Shown: positions 38,060 to 48,340 of the stretch, in pieces
Layout: each line of letters opens with the position of its first letter
How positions within the stretch are numbered: the first letter of the stretch is position 1
DNA from: Aspergillus flavus
Lineage: Eukaryota; Ascomycota; Eurotiomycetes; Eurotiales; Aspergillaceae
DNA: 64,000 nt
Direction: 5' to 3'
Assembly (NCBI RefSeq): GCF_009017415.1
Contig: NC_092405.1
Span: 3,286,001-3,350,000, forward strand
The notes under the pieces: generated by a model
Seen by the model: only the letters and a program-made list of their open reading frames with translations
Database searches by the model: none
What the model was told of the DNA's origin: nothing
Program-made: the position numbers and the translations under genes

Positions 38060-39051
38060 ATGTATGATGATGAGAAGGAGTTCTTTGTAGGCTGGGAGTC
38101 AAGGGTTATTGATCTACATGTCGACCATATTGCGAGTACTTGGGTGTTGGACGAGAAGCTGGCTGAACTCTATCACCAGCACACAGCTTACGAACATCAT
38201 CTGCGTCCCAGAACAGCGGCCGCCTATGGTACTTTCAGCTGCCACGAGTTGCATGAGCCATCATCTGAAGCGATAATCAAGGTTTTCATGCAGTAAGTTA
38301 TCGTTGCCCTTATCTACATAGAATGAGTCCTCACCATCTGCAAGACTCACGTACGAGGGGCTGGAGTACGCATCTCCGAATGAAAGAGCCCGTCTTGCCT
38401 CTCACATACTACCTAACTTTGGGGAATACCAACTCGAGGCTCTCAAGGGCCTTACCGAGAATGCATGTAGCTCTGCCCCAAAACTGCTACACATGGAGCA
38501 AAACGAACAGGATCACACGGGCCCAGTTCCGGGCGGTTTTCTCTTCTATCTCCTGATCCAACGCCCCCCGGGACAGTACCTGAACCATGAGATCTTCTGG
38601 GGCATGGCCGAACAAGATAGATGGACAATCCGACGCGCATTCAAGCAAGCCTGGTTGTGAGCTTTGATCCCCTTCCATCAACATTCGATATTTTCTAATA
38701 ATAGCATCCTGATGCTAGGGATTGCGTGAGCTCAGGCTTCAAGCCGGCAATGTCAGCCATCGAGAATCTCATCTGGGATGCTGAAAAACGCAAGATGTGA
38801 GTGTAGTGCTTGGGATTATAATCCAGAAATACACTTTGTCGCCTGAAAAGCCCGCTAACATAGGACCTGTGTTCACTACGAGCAGCTACATCATGAACTT
38901 CGAGGACGCTGGTCGCTCGTATGAGAACCCTATCTGGTCTGTCTGGCGTGATACAGAATGGATTGCCTGGGGTCTAGCAAAGGTGCCGCGGAAATATAAT
39001 TGGGGCCCCGATCAAACTCTCCACCCGGACATGTCACAGTGGACTCTCTGA
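38060..39051 (+). CDS. Kinase-like (APH/choline-kinase-fold) fungal protein, probably inactive
   Basis: 262 residues from exons 38060-38292, 38345-38656, 38719-38796 and 38886-39051. The segments EAIIKVFMQLTYEGLEY, EYQLEALKGLT, PVPGGFLFYLLIQRPPG and ENLIWDAEKRK follow the layout of a fungal family related to aminoglycoside-phosphotransferase/protein-kinase folds. In it, IIK supplies the ATP lysine and a D-F-E motif follows the last beta strands. Here that motif reads NFED instead of DFED. The loop before NLIW (SSGFKPAMSAIE) lacks the catalytic aspartate found in active kinases. The protein is therefore probably a pseudokinase or a degenerate copy, although its frame is intact after splicing. 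The last intron (38797-38885) was placed by the reading KIYIMNFEDAG. Function is unknown. Confidence 0.7.
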
Positions 39052-39731
39052 GAAAGGGCAATGAAATTGTTGGCAGTCGACTACGGGCATTTTATTTCAG
39101 GATGTGGAACGGAATTTGATTTGAGGAATGGTTTTTGATATGACCCAGACCCTAATTTAGCGAATCTAGAATGGAATACGATATTCGCGAAATACACGAG
39201 GACCCTAAGGGGTAATATGAGCTAAATGTCCTAACAGCGGGGGCCAATACTGCTTTATAAGGTTACATAATCCTTTTTAGATCCTTATATTTGGGAGTTC
39301 CATTAGCAACAGTGTAGCTGCATTTGGGAATCGAAAATAACGACAGGAAGGATTTGCTTGTGGTCACCCACCTAACTATTAACCTCCCGCGTATAGCTTT
39401 GATATGGCGAAAAGTAGGGTTGGGGTGATATGACTGAGTGTATAATAGATGGACTGAGTATACTAGACACAATACTGTTGTCTATAGCACTGCCTTTCTT
39501 GACTGCATTGCATGGCTATACACAGTTATGACTAGGTTCTAGGTACCATGCCCCATTCAATATATCTATATTGTTGCTATCATAACTAGAACCTGAAGTC
39601 TGAGAAGGGAAGATTGATACCATTGAGAAACACTGGCAACAATTGTCATGAGACCAGATTAAATCGAACATAAAGACGCGAAACAAGACGATGCCGTTCT
39701 CCTTGAATATCATTCCATAATCCTACCCTAA
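39052..39731. other. Convergent intergenic region
   Basis: 3' flanks of the kinase-like gene and the TLDc-like gene. AT-rich, with no gene recognised. Confidence 0.5.
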
Positions 39732-41545
39732 TCACCAAGGATAATCGTAATTTGGCCCACCGTCCACGTTAAATATGGCAATACGGGTCACTGTAAAGAT
39801 TGTTTTTCGCTCTTGCTGATCCCCATCAATGGTCTCAGTCGCGTCATACTTCCTAGTTACCTCTTCATACCCGCCTGACATGCGATTTGTAGCGGTAGCT
39901 GTGCCTCGCAGAAAGGTAGCCTGCCTTGTGACAGAGTCAATTTCCATCCCCACCTTCGATCGATTGAGATCCCCTATGCCATTAGGGTGGTCGGTATGCC
40001 CCGTAGCACTGTTGTATGCTTGAGACGAAGACATGCTGTCCTCTCCGCTCCATCGAAACAGACTGAAGCTTGGCTGAAGCTGAAATAGAAGTAAAGGAGG
40101 GGCGATTCTCGATTTGCCTATCTTTTCCGGCCCCTTTCCCTCTTTTGCAGCATGGGTCTCCGTACAGCTGGAGAAGAAAGCCCCCACAACTACCTTTTCC
40201 GACTCCTGAGCTTGATATCCCAGGAAAAGAACAAGGTGCGACAGACGACTCGGATCGTCATGGAAAGTTTGCTGAAGTATATGGCCCAGATCAAGGCTGT
40301 CCGTCAAGCTCTGGGAGATCGAGTCATAGCATTTTTGAAATGTAATCAACTCGACATTTCGTGCCAATTCGGTTCTTTTATGGGCCTGGAACGGAGGTAT
40401 AAACAATGATGCAGCTCGAAGAATCCCATCGATAGTGGTGTCTGGTGATGATTCGGTTTCTACGTCTGGTATCCCCGTGGACGTGGGAGGTTGAAAAAGT
40501 GTTGCCCACAGCTGATGAAAGCATTGCTCTAGATTTGGCTGGTGCCAGCAATATTGTTAGACTCAGGGTTGGAAGGGATGCAAGACAACAAACGGGCTTA
40601 TCCTTACCAAGATATCTAAAGCCCGGAACACTGCGTCAGGGTCCAGGTACTCATTCTGGTCAAGACAGAATGATCGGGCCAGGATATTAGCCAACTCTTC
40701 TTTCTCCGGGCAGGACTCCTCGAAGGAGCCGTAATGGAAGTCCCGGCCCCAGGTCGGTTTATTGACTCGTAGCCTCATCATCAGGCAGAGTAGAGCAGCC
40801 AGGTCGTTGACCTTCATATGATATTGGTCTGGTCTCCGTTCGAGAAAACGTTCCGCCAGTGGATTCAGCTGCTCAAAGGATGGATTTAGCAAAGGATGGG
40901 CAGGGGATATCAGAAGTATAGCATCTATCACATCGTCGGTGACAAATGTGTCAAAGCGAGCGACTCGTGGATCTGAACTTGACTGACGATTGACTAGGCT
41001 GATGCTTCGGAAGATCCGATTAATCCTAGACCGGCAGCTACAAGGGTCCTCGTTCCGTTTCCAGCAAGGACCGAAATCATCCACTATGGTTCCGAGGAGC
41101 CTTGTGCCTTGAAGAGGAAGCAGAATCAACCCACGTTCAAAGGCTGGTAAATCCAGCTTCCTGTCGCCCGCACCGGCGAATGAGAACGGGAGATAGGCGT
41201 AGAAGCAGAAGCAAGACCACAGGACATCGATAGCTGCCTCTGGGATGGTCGTGTCAGGATGAGTTCTGGCAAGGTGGTTATGGAAACTCTTTATCGTCCA
41301 ATCTGAAACAGTATTCAGTATCTTATCAGCCTCCCCTGTTATGAGCTAACTAACTTGCTCGCTGGAGCCTTGAGCTCTCGTGTGGGTAAGAATCACTTAC
41401 AAGGCTCCGCCTGGAGCGAGTCCCGGATGCTAGACGCGTAGAAGACGTCTTGTGGTGTGATGGATGAGACTCTTTCCCGAACAAGACAGGTATATAGGTC
41501 TGAAAGAACGGAGTCTAGATGTTTTTGGTCAGGTGTATTGTTCAT
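39732..41545 (-). CDS. Hypothetical protein, TLDc-like C-terminal region
   Basis: 539 residues from exons 41545-41401, 41302-40608 and 40511-39732; the phases close at every junction. The N-terminal two thirds are helical, with AAIDVLWSCFCFYAYLPFSF, FERGLILLPLQGTRLLG and LAALLCLMMRLRVNKPTW. They include a possible EF-hand-like loop around LDQNEYLDPDAVFRALDIL. The C-terminal third contains HLVLFLGYQAQESEKVVVGA FF and PPLLLFQLQPSFSLFRW, which resemble the start of a TLDc fold as in restriction-of-telomere-capping-protein-5-type proteins. The match is by pattern only. If right, the protein could belong to the TLDc group associated with oxidative-stress or V-ATPase control, but no function is claimed. 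The start at 41545 is the first ATG of the first exon. Confidence 0.65.
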
Positions 41546-42170
41546 CCCTCGGTGCCACTAGCTATTGATTGACTAACCAGGTGTAGCGGTACGAAGAAAC
41601 TGGGAGATTTTCTTCTTTCTATCTCTCAGGAATATGGGCAACAATAGAAATCCCAAGATGGTCTTCATGACTGATGCTTTGCGGCTTTCTCACGGGGCGT
41701 GGTTTGTAGAAAGGTGGGTTCAAACAGATTCATGGACAGCGGTCGACTTATGTTTATAAGATTGGGGGAATGCTACCTGGGGCCCACGTCAATGTTACCA
41801 AGGCGGGGCCGAGCCTTAAATTACAGTACAAGCATAGATTTAGTACATACAAAACACCCAATCAAGACAGGATTTCTCTTGTTGGTGAAAGCTGGTATAT
41901 TCCCTGATAGATAGTACTAATATCACCCTGGTCAGTATCAACTTATTCTTAGATTGCCCCTACTAGTCTAAAGAAAGCAGGAAAGGTCCAGATTCCCTGC
42001 AAGTAACAGCAAACAACAACTTGCTCCTCAGATACATCTAAACCGCACAAGAGATAGTACACCTCCTAGCATGGTACATGGAGGCCAGGGTTCTCACCTT
42101 CCCATTAGGAATTGATCTTTTTCCACAGCCTCATTACAAAATGCCGACAGTTGTTAGTGACGAGGCTATA
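41546..42170. other. Intergenic region
   Basis: Promoter of the TLDc-like gene and 3' flank of the next weak gene; nothing recognised. Confidence 0.45.
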
Positions 42171-42772
42171 TCACTTCTTGTTCATCTCTGCAGCAAAACC
42201 TCTTCTATCCCGTTCGATCTCCACGTATGTTAAGCCCAATTTGATGTGGCCGAGCACCTCGTAGTTGGCCTTGTCCCAGCTATACCAAGTGTCCTCACTC
42301 CGGTCCGTGAACACGATCTTTTTGTCATGTTCCAGTTGAATGTCGTAGCATGCTGAGTCGAACTTGAGAATGATGGTGTTCCCCTCGGGTCTCTGCGTGA
42401 CACGACCTGCAATTATCAGATAATGATCGGGAAACGACTTGCCGGATACCTCATTTCGTTCACTCCCTAAAGAAGGGTTTCCATCCCTTGTCAATTTCAA
42501 AGCACATTGTATCCAGAAGGATGCTATGGGAAGTTGACAACAAGGGATTATCAGTATGTACCTATTTTGATGGCATAGCCCTGACCGACCTCTGGTATTC
42601 TTCCTACAATTTGCTGCTACTTTTTATATTTATCATCTGTATTGGCGGCTGTTGGAGCCCGTTTCACCTGCGTTGCCGGCTGGCGTTTAGTCTTAGAGGG
42701 AACATAGCTTGAATCCCCGCTGAATGAGATTTTAATAGCAGGGAGCTTCCCAAGGGACTCGGGAAGTAGCAT
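42171..42772 (-). CDS. Small hypothetical protein (uncertain model)
   Basis: A 170-residue model can be spliced from 42772-42668, 42616-42562 and 42523-42171. The last exon is the best supported: HYLIIAGRVTQRPEGNTIIL and WYSWDKANYEVLGHIKLGL read like ordered protein. The introns are short (51 and 38 bp) with weak donors, and no family is recognised. A second possible reading uses exons further upstream (to about 43060) encoding a cysteine-containing segment (VPKVNVPNCR, then MKSMCPG). This would suggest a small secreted protein, but its frame could not be joined cleanly to the last exon. Treat this as a candidate only. Confidence 0.3.
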
Positions 42773-44232
42773 GGTTGGTTGGTTTCAGAGCCACTGACAC
42801 CTGGGCACATGCTCTTCATCTGCACAGCAGAACCGTCATTGATTTGGTTAGAGCTCCGGAGAGCCAGTAACAGGATCCATTGGCACTCACCCGACAGTTT
42901 GGGACATTTACTTTGGGAACGGAGGTTGGGGTGCCATCAGCTCCGCTTGTAGAGATCTGCGTATTCGTCGCGACATGGGCTACCAGGAGGGTGCCAAACA
43001 GACGGATACCAGGCCAACTAGATTTTGGGGTAGAGCAGCCACTGAGAATCTAGAGGTTAGGAATAAAGAGGCCAATGTGAATGCTGTCTGAGCGGTGACA
43101 TGTGTGAATCACATCTTGGCAAGGGAATTTGAATGACGATTGTATATGGAAGTAACGGAAGACGATAACAAAAAGTAATGAGTAGACTATGGCAGTATCA
43201 GCGAGGAGGAGCAGAATGGGTATTTATAGATATGTTGCTTTTCTATATATCGAAGCGCTTCATCACAAGAAATGGAGTGGTTTCAACTGCCAGATAACGA
43301 TTGCGTCGCACGCGATCATACAGTGACATATCGAATCAATAATGAGGTTTGAAAGGTCCTGTCTCTAGCATTAAGACAAGGCAATAGACTAATTGACCTT
43401 TACCTGGGGGCCGCTTCTGAAATGGGGTTCAATAGAATAAATCTGCGTGGGAAGGGTTTCGAAGGCATCTGGTGTGGAGAGTCACACCAGGTATTGGCGG
43501 CGAGGGGCTTCGGTGTTCGGTTTTAATCATGAAAAAAACCCGCTTGCGACTTTTTTCACTGGATTATATGTAGAATATTCACCTTTCTTCTGAGGGAATG
43601 TCCAGACAACCTAAGATTCATGTAGGTAGTAGTATTGGCCCAATGCACTGCGATGAAAGCGTCGCCATGCAGAGACTATCGCCCTATAGAAGAAGCGGCC
43701 CAGAAGAGCAGGACTGAGAGCCGGTATGGCTCTGATCGATCATAACACCGCACAGCGACCAAAAGGGCCACGATCTATATAGCAAGTCCACTATTGCAGG
43801 ATGTGGTCGTCGGGACGCACAGTAAGCAAAATCATTTATGTCCAACGGCATTGACTACTGTTGTAGATGTGGCCTGATGGCTAATACCCATCTTGCAGTG
43901 ACAAGCATATCACCTCTTATATAAGGGATAAAGCAAAGATAACCCGTAGGCTTCCGGTAATTTGGTCCCTACCGTGAAGGTCTAGCGCTACTGCGTTATT
44001 TACTTTGGAGCAAGGATTCCCGAATTCTTACTTTGCAGGCGCGCATAGCCTCGTCTGGCTATTATTGCTCTAGGACAGGTTGTCTGGTAATCCTTGATGG
44101 CGTGAGGGACAAGTTCAGCTAAGCTCCATGGTGGCCCTTCAATGATATAAGCTCGTGGATGAGAACCTCTGTAAAGTTCACCTAAATTTGTAGTCAGTAG
44201 CATTGGACAATCCTAGGATAGCTGATACTGGC
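42773..44232. other. Intergenic region, 1.5 kb
   Basis: Contains the possible extra exons of the preceding weak gene (42780-43060) and otherwise AT-rich sequence with no gene or RNA recognised. Confidence 0.4.
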
Positions 44233-44809
44233 TCAACAATCTATGTCTATAGGACAAAATAGTCTGCTCTCTGTGATGTGGAAGGTTGAGTTTAGCAAAG
44301 TTGGTCCCAATGGCTTCTGCTTATAGAAATACACGACGACGAGGTTCTTAAGAATTGGGACGGAAAGCTGAGAGTGCTGGAGCTCCTTAGATGAAATAGA
44401 TAGAACTGCCAGAAGGCCAGACCTGACCAAAAGCGCCAGAGAGGTAATGTTTATAATGCGGGCGATATGTCGTGCTTGGTATGTGACTCTTGATCCACGA
44501 TGGGGGGGTTCCCATTAAAATAACCCCGAAGGTGCTCTCCATGATGGCACCATAATTATCTCGCACCGCTGAGGCCGTGATAAGTGCCTGCTTGAGGACC
44601 ACACCCCCAAGGCTGTGGCAGATAAAAACAAGCGGTCTTGTACGCTCTGCATCGGGCTTCGCTCCATTGAGAGTCGCGTGAGTAAATCTACCGCAAAGTC
44701 CCCGACATTCATGCGCGACCGACCGAATGCGCCACGGGCATTCGAAGCAGAAGTCCGGTACACCCGTGTGTGCCGATGGTTTTGCTACGAGAGAAGCATA
44801 TTGACGCAA
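44233..44809 (-). pseudogene. Decayed alpha/beta-hydrolase (DUF676-like) domain of a fungal NLR-type gene
   Basis: Three antisense frames carry successive pieces of one domain. DFAVDLLTRLSMERSP comes from one frame. RPLVFICHSLGGVVLKQALI and STFGVILMGTP, with the nucleophile motif G-H/C-S-L-G-G, come from a second. GLLAVLSISSKELQ and LKNLVVVYFYKQKPLGPTLL come from a third. In intact fungal proteins this serine-hydrolase-like domain sits N-terminal to NACHT/NB-ARC and repeat domains. No NACHT or repeat part is found downstream, and no intron set repairs all the frame changes, so this is a truncated, frameshifted relic. Confidence 0.65.
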
Positions 44810-45778
44810 CAGGACCTATCAGCTAGAGATAGCGGTTAAAGGACTATGTGGAGAGCAATAGAGAATCTTGATATTCCTATGCTATCTGGTACATTGTATG
44901 AGCTAACTGTCGTATTAGAAGGCTGAAGTATATAGAGATGCTCAAGATCTGTTTCCAGGCCAGAACTAATCTCTGGGTTATGCTGGAAGAACAGGCAGCC
45001 ATACAGAACACTCGGAAAGTGTGCCAGTGATTGGATCGTGTATGTCCTGAGATGATGAAACATGTTATTCCTACTCAAGATAATTGGAATTATATATGGG
45101 GGTAGCGTCGTTGCAGAGCAACTGCCATGCTCTAAATGTGTGAGTGTGTTAGTACTATAAGCGCAATTATATATAACTCCATCAGACTTTGGTAAAATTA
45201 ATATCAGAGAATCTTTTCTGGTGTTGAGATGGCCTTGCGACATATATAGTGGCCAAGAACCTTGAGACCAACTTTAATATTTGAGAGAAAAACACTATTA
45301 TCCTTGTGTAGGTCTATATGCTCTACTTCTTGAGTGGTAAGGATGTAGGGTTACTTCGCCAATGAGCCCTAGGTGGGCAGTATACAGGAAAATAGAACCG
45401 TGGCTCTCTCGGGCTCTCGGCGTCCGAGCTGTAATCATATTCCTAAGCTTTTGGATTCAATGACGTATCGACATGCTGGATCTGTTTTATTTAGCCCCGC
45501 AATCGAAACTACTTCCAGGCTGGACATTTTTGACAACGTACTGCAATGACATCCATGCTGTCGCCGTTCTTTAGGCGAGAAAGATCGCTGCTAACTGTGC
45601 GATTAGATCGCCGGGACGTATTGGTTCTTACAAACCCAGCCCCGATCGAGTTTCACTCATGAACTCGCCATCCGACCTTACTGTGAGAGCTGGTGAATGG
45701 GCTCCCAAGCAAGGCAGCAATGATTAGAAAAATTAAAAGAATACTCTCTATGTAAGCCACTACTTAAGACAAACTAGT
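44810..45778. other. Intergenic region before the 5S rRNA gene
   Basis: AT-rich. The antisense frame 44836-45243 has no family character. It may contain more of the decayed gene, but nothing is recognisable. Confidence 0.4.
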
Positions 45779-45897
45779 ACATACGACCATAGGGTGTGGA
45801 GAACAGGGCTTCCCGTCCGCTCAGCCGTACTTAAGCCACACGCCGGGAGGTTAGTAGTTGGGTGGGTGACCACCAGCGAATCCCTCCTGTTGTATGT
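45779..45897 (+). rRNA. 5S ribosomal RNA (dispersed single gene)
   Basis: 119-nt gene starting ACATACGACCATAGGGTG and ending CTGTTGTATGT. The 5' ACATAC pairs with the 3' GTATGT to form helix I. The conserved core TCAGCCGTACTTAAGCCAC, the internal promoter region, and GTTGGGTGGGTGACCACC are present exactly as in Aspergillus-type 5S rRNA. In filamentous ascomycetes 5S genes are scattered singly through the genome, as here. It is transcribed by RNA polymerase III. Confidence 0.97.
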
Positions 45898-45904
45898 TTT
45901 TTTT
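45897..45904 (+). terminator. RNA polymerase III T-run terminator of the 5S gene
   Basis: Eight consecutive T begin at the last base of the 5S gene, and another T run follows after one A. This is the normal Pol III stop signal. Confidence 0.9.
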
Positions 45905-46423
45905 ATTTTTCTGATCCTCGGTGAATGAGCTTTGGCCCAATGTCTAAATCATATGCTTTACCGTTTTCATTTTGTACCGGTCTCCCTGACTGGTCTGTAA
46001 TATACATCAGAATCAAGACATTGGGTCGGTCAACTCCGAAGTGATCTATTTAGGGCTACGAGCATCCCTTGCGCCCTTACAGCTTACAACAGAAGATCGG
46101 TGAGCCCCTGTCGTAACCAAGAATTTATGATTGACTCAGCTCTTAGCTACTGACGACCCCTTACATCGTCGATGATGTTGGACGAACGTATAATTGTGAG
46201 AGGGTGACCTTAATGCAGTGGCCAAAGCACCGTGTAGCTTACGTAGATCACTCAGTCATTCCATACTCTGTACCCAGACCGCTTCCAAAGGTTTCATTTT
46301 TGTCGTATCAGGATAGCATCGATACATGTTACATTAAACAATTCCTAGTTCTCTTCGTTTTGTCGGTCGTTCTAATCTAGCGATTCCTTGACCATATCGC
46401 GCCTTTTTGTCTTCCTGACAACA
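45905..46423. other. Intergenic region before the P450 gene
   Basis: Promoter of the P450 gene; nothing else is recognised. Confidence 0.5.
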
Positions 46424-48340
46424 ATGGACACGATGTTTTCTGAAGCACTTTCTAGAGCAGTCTTGCATGCCCCGACAGTGGGTGTAATAGCTACTCTATC
46501 ACTAATAGCCTCATTTCTCATAATTTTTGTGTCGGATCTCATTCATTGTGGGTTCAAAACATGGGCGGTACGATGGGCTCCTTGTATCGCAGGAAAGTCA
46601 CTGCTGAGTGAACGGTTCCGTTTGAAGAAGTCGATGGAAGACTACTATGAGGAGTTCGCTGATGCATATCGAAAGGCAAGTTTCTCAGCTTCAATGATGA
46701 TTGCACGGTCACACTCGCAGCTCTAACTGTACTACCAGTACAGCAAAAATGGCAAAGCCTTCTCGATATCGGACAATATAGGTGAGGGATATATCGTGAT
46801 GCTTCCACCGCAACACTACCACGATTGGTACAACGTTCCTAGGGACCACCTTAATTGGGGAAAGGCGGTTAACCAGGTGAGTACGATGATATACCATCAT
46901 AGTTGCACTATCACAGTCCCCATTGTCTTGGGGTGGAATACATCAAATAACAGTTACCATCTAGGAGTTTTCATTGGACGACCTTGGGATAGATCTTGGA
47001 TGGCATATCGCTCCTCTGACTGTGCAGAAGTGCAGCCAAGTGGACTTTATCAGTATGGGATCTGAAGGTTTTATGGGATGTCTAGAGAACTAATTGCTTG
47101 CTCTAGAGAGAGTCGAGGGCCCAATCGGCCGTGAACTTGATCGCTTGCTGGTGGAAAATTTGACTGAATCCAAAGGTATGTATGAGGCAAGGATATATAC
47201 CAGCAGCCGAAGGTTAATAAAAATAGAATGGCACCTATGCAGTCTGTTCAATACTGTAGTGAATATCTACAGTCATATCGCCCTTCTGGTTGTGTTAGGC
47301 CCTGAGTTTTCCAACCATACAGCTCTTGCTGAGCAACTCCCGTTATTCAACATGCAGTTGTCGGATCGAATGGGCTCAGAGAAATCTTACCCCATGTTTT
47401 TCAAGCCCCTTGTTCGAAAATTCTCAGCCAAGACTCGTCAGGTCCAATCTATTATGGCGGAGATGAAAAAAACAATTGTGCCCGAAATCCGACGCCGAGT
47501 TGAACAAAGGCGAAGAAGCACTAAACAAAGTACTCAAAATTGCTTTCTAGACGTGATGATCGAGTTATTATTGAAGAAAGGTCTTTTGAGTCATGATGCC
47601 GTGAAAGACGACGAGCGACATTTTGATACGATGGCAATCCAGACAATATTTCTTTTATTTGAGGTTCTCGGAGGCCTTACACCAGCAACGACTAGTTCAC
47701 TCTATCAAATCATGAAGACTCCTGAGTATTTAGCTCCTCTGAGAGAAGAACTCGCGGCTGCCCTAAAACAAGCCGATAATGCATGGAGCTTTGACATTTT
47801 CAAGCACACCCCTAAGCTTGAGAGCTTTACTAAGGAGTGTCTCCGTGTCTTTACGCCTTCTGGAAGTTAGTATTTTCCATCAACCTGCTTTCGTAAGGAG
47901 AAATGCTAATAACAGTCATCCCTGCAGTTGCAAGTGGTGGGCTGGTAGAAAAGCCACTGCAACTCCGTTCAACAGGTCGCACTCTTAGTCCTGGAACTAA
48001 ATTTTCCCTCCCAGCTCAGCAAGCTCACCTTGACCCAGACAACTATCCTAACCCAAATATCTTTGATGGTTACCGCTTTTGTGACCCTCAGTCAGGCGCT
48101 TGTGATATTCGAGGGACAATAACACCATCCGCCAAATGGTTGATCTTTGGTATAGGAACTTCTGCCTGCCCTGCACGGCTACTAGCGACCAGGATCTCTC
48201 AAACTCTATTCTTCAAGGTCTTAAGGAAGTATGACTTGAGGCTAAAGCTCGACAATGGCCAGCCGGAGGTTGTATATGCTGCGACAAATATGTTTGTGAA
48301 CTTTAACACTCAAATGTATGTGAAGAGCGCAAGTATCTAA
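46424..48340 (+). CDS. Cytochrome P450 monooxygenase
   Basis: Haem-thiolate monooxygenase anchored in the ER, 541 residues from exons 46424-46675, 46739-46876, 46965-47067, 47107-47175, 47227-47865 and 47916-48340. An N-terminal hydrophobic anchor (VGVIATLSLIASFLIIFV) is followed by the usual helices. The I-helix region reads FEVLGGLTPATTSS. The ExxR motif is ECLR near residue 392. The haem loop is FGIGTSACPA, with the cysteine at about 485. The first intron is GC-AG (GCAAGT donor). The third (47068-47106) is only 39 bp and removes an in-frame TAA, so its borders are less certain. It belongs to the fungal families that act on secondary metabolites and lies upstream of the methyltransferase and NRPS genes on the same strand, which suggests oxidation of the peptide product. 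The substrate is unknown. Confidence 0.88.
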
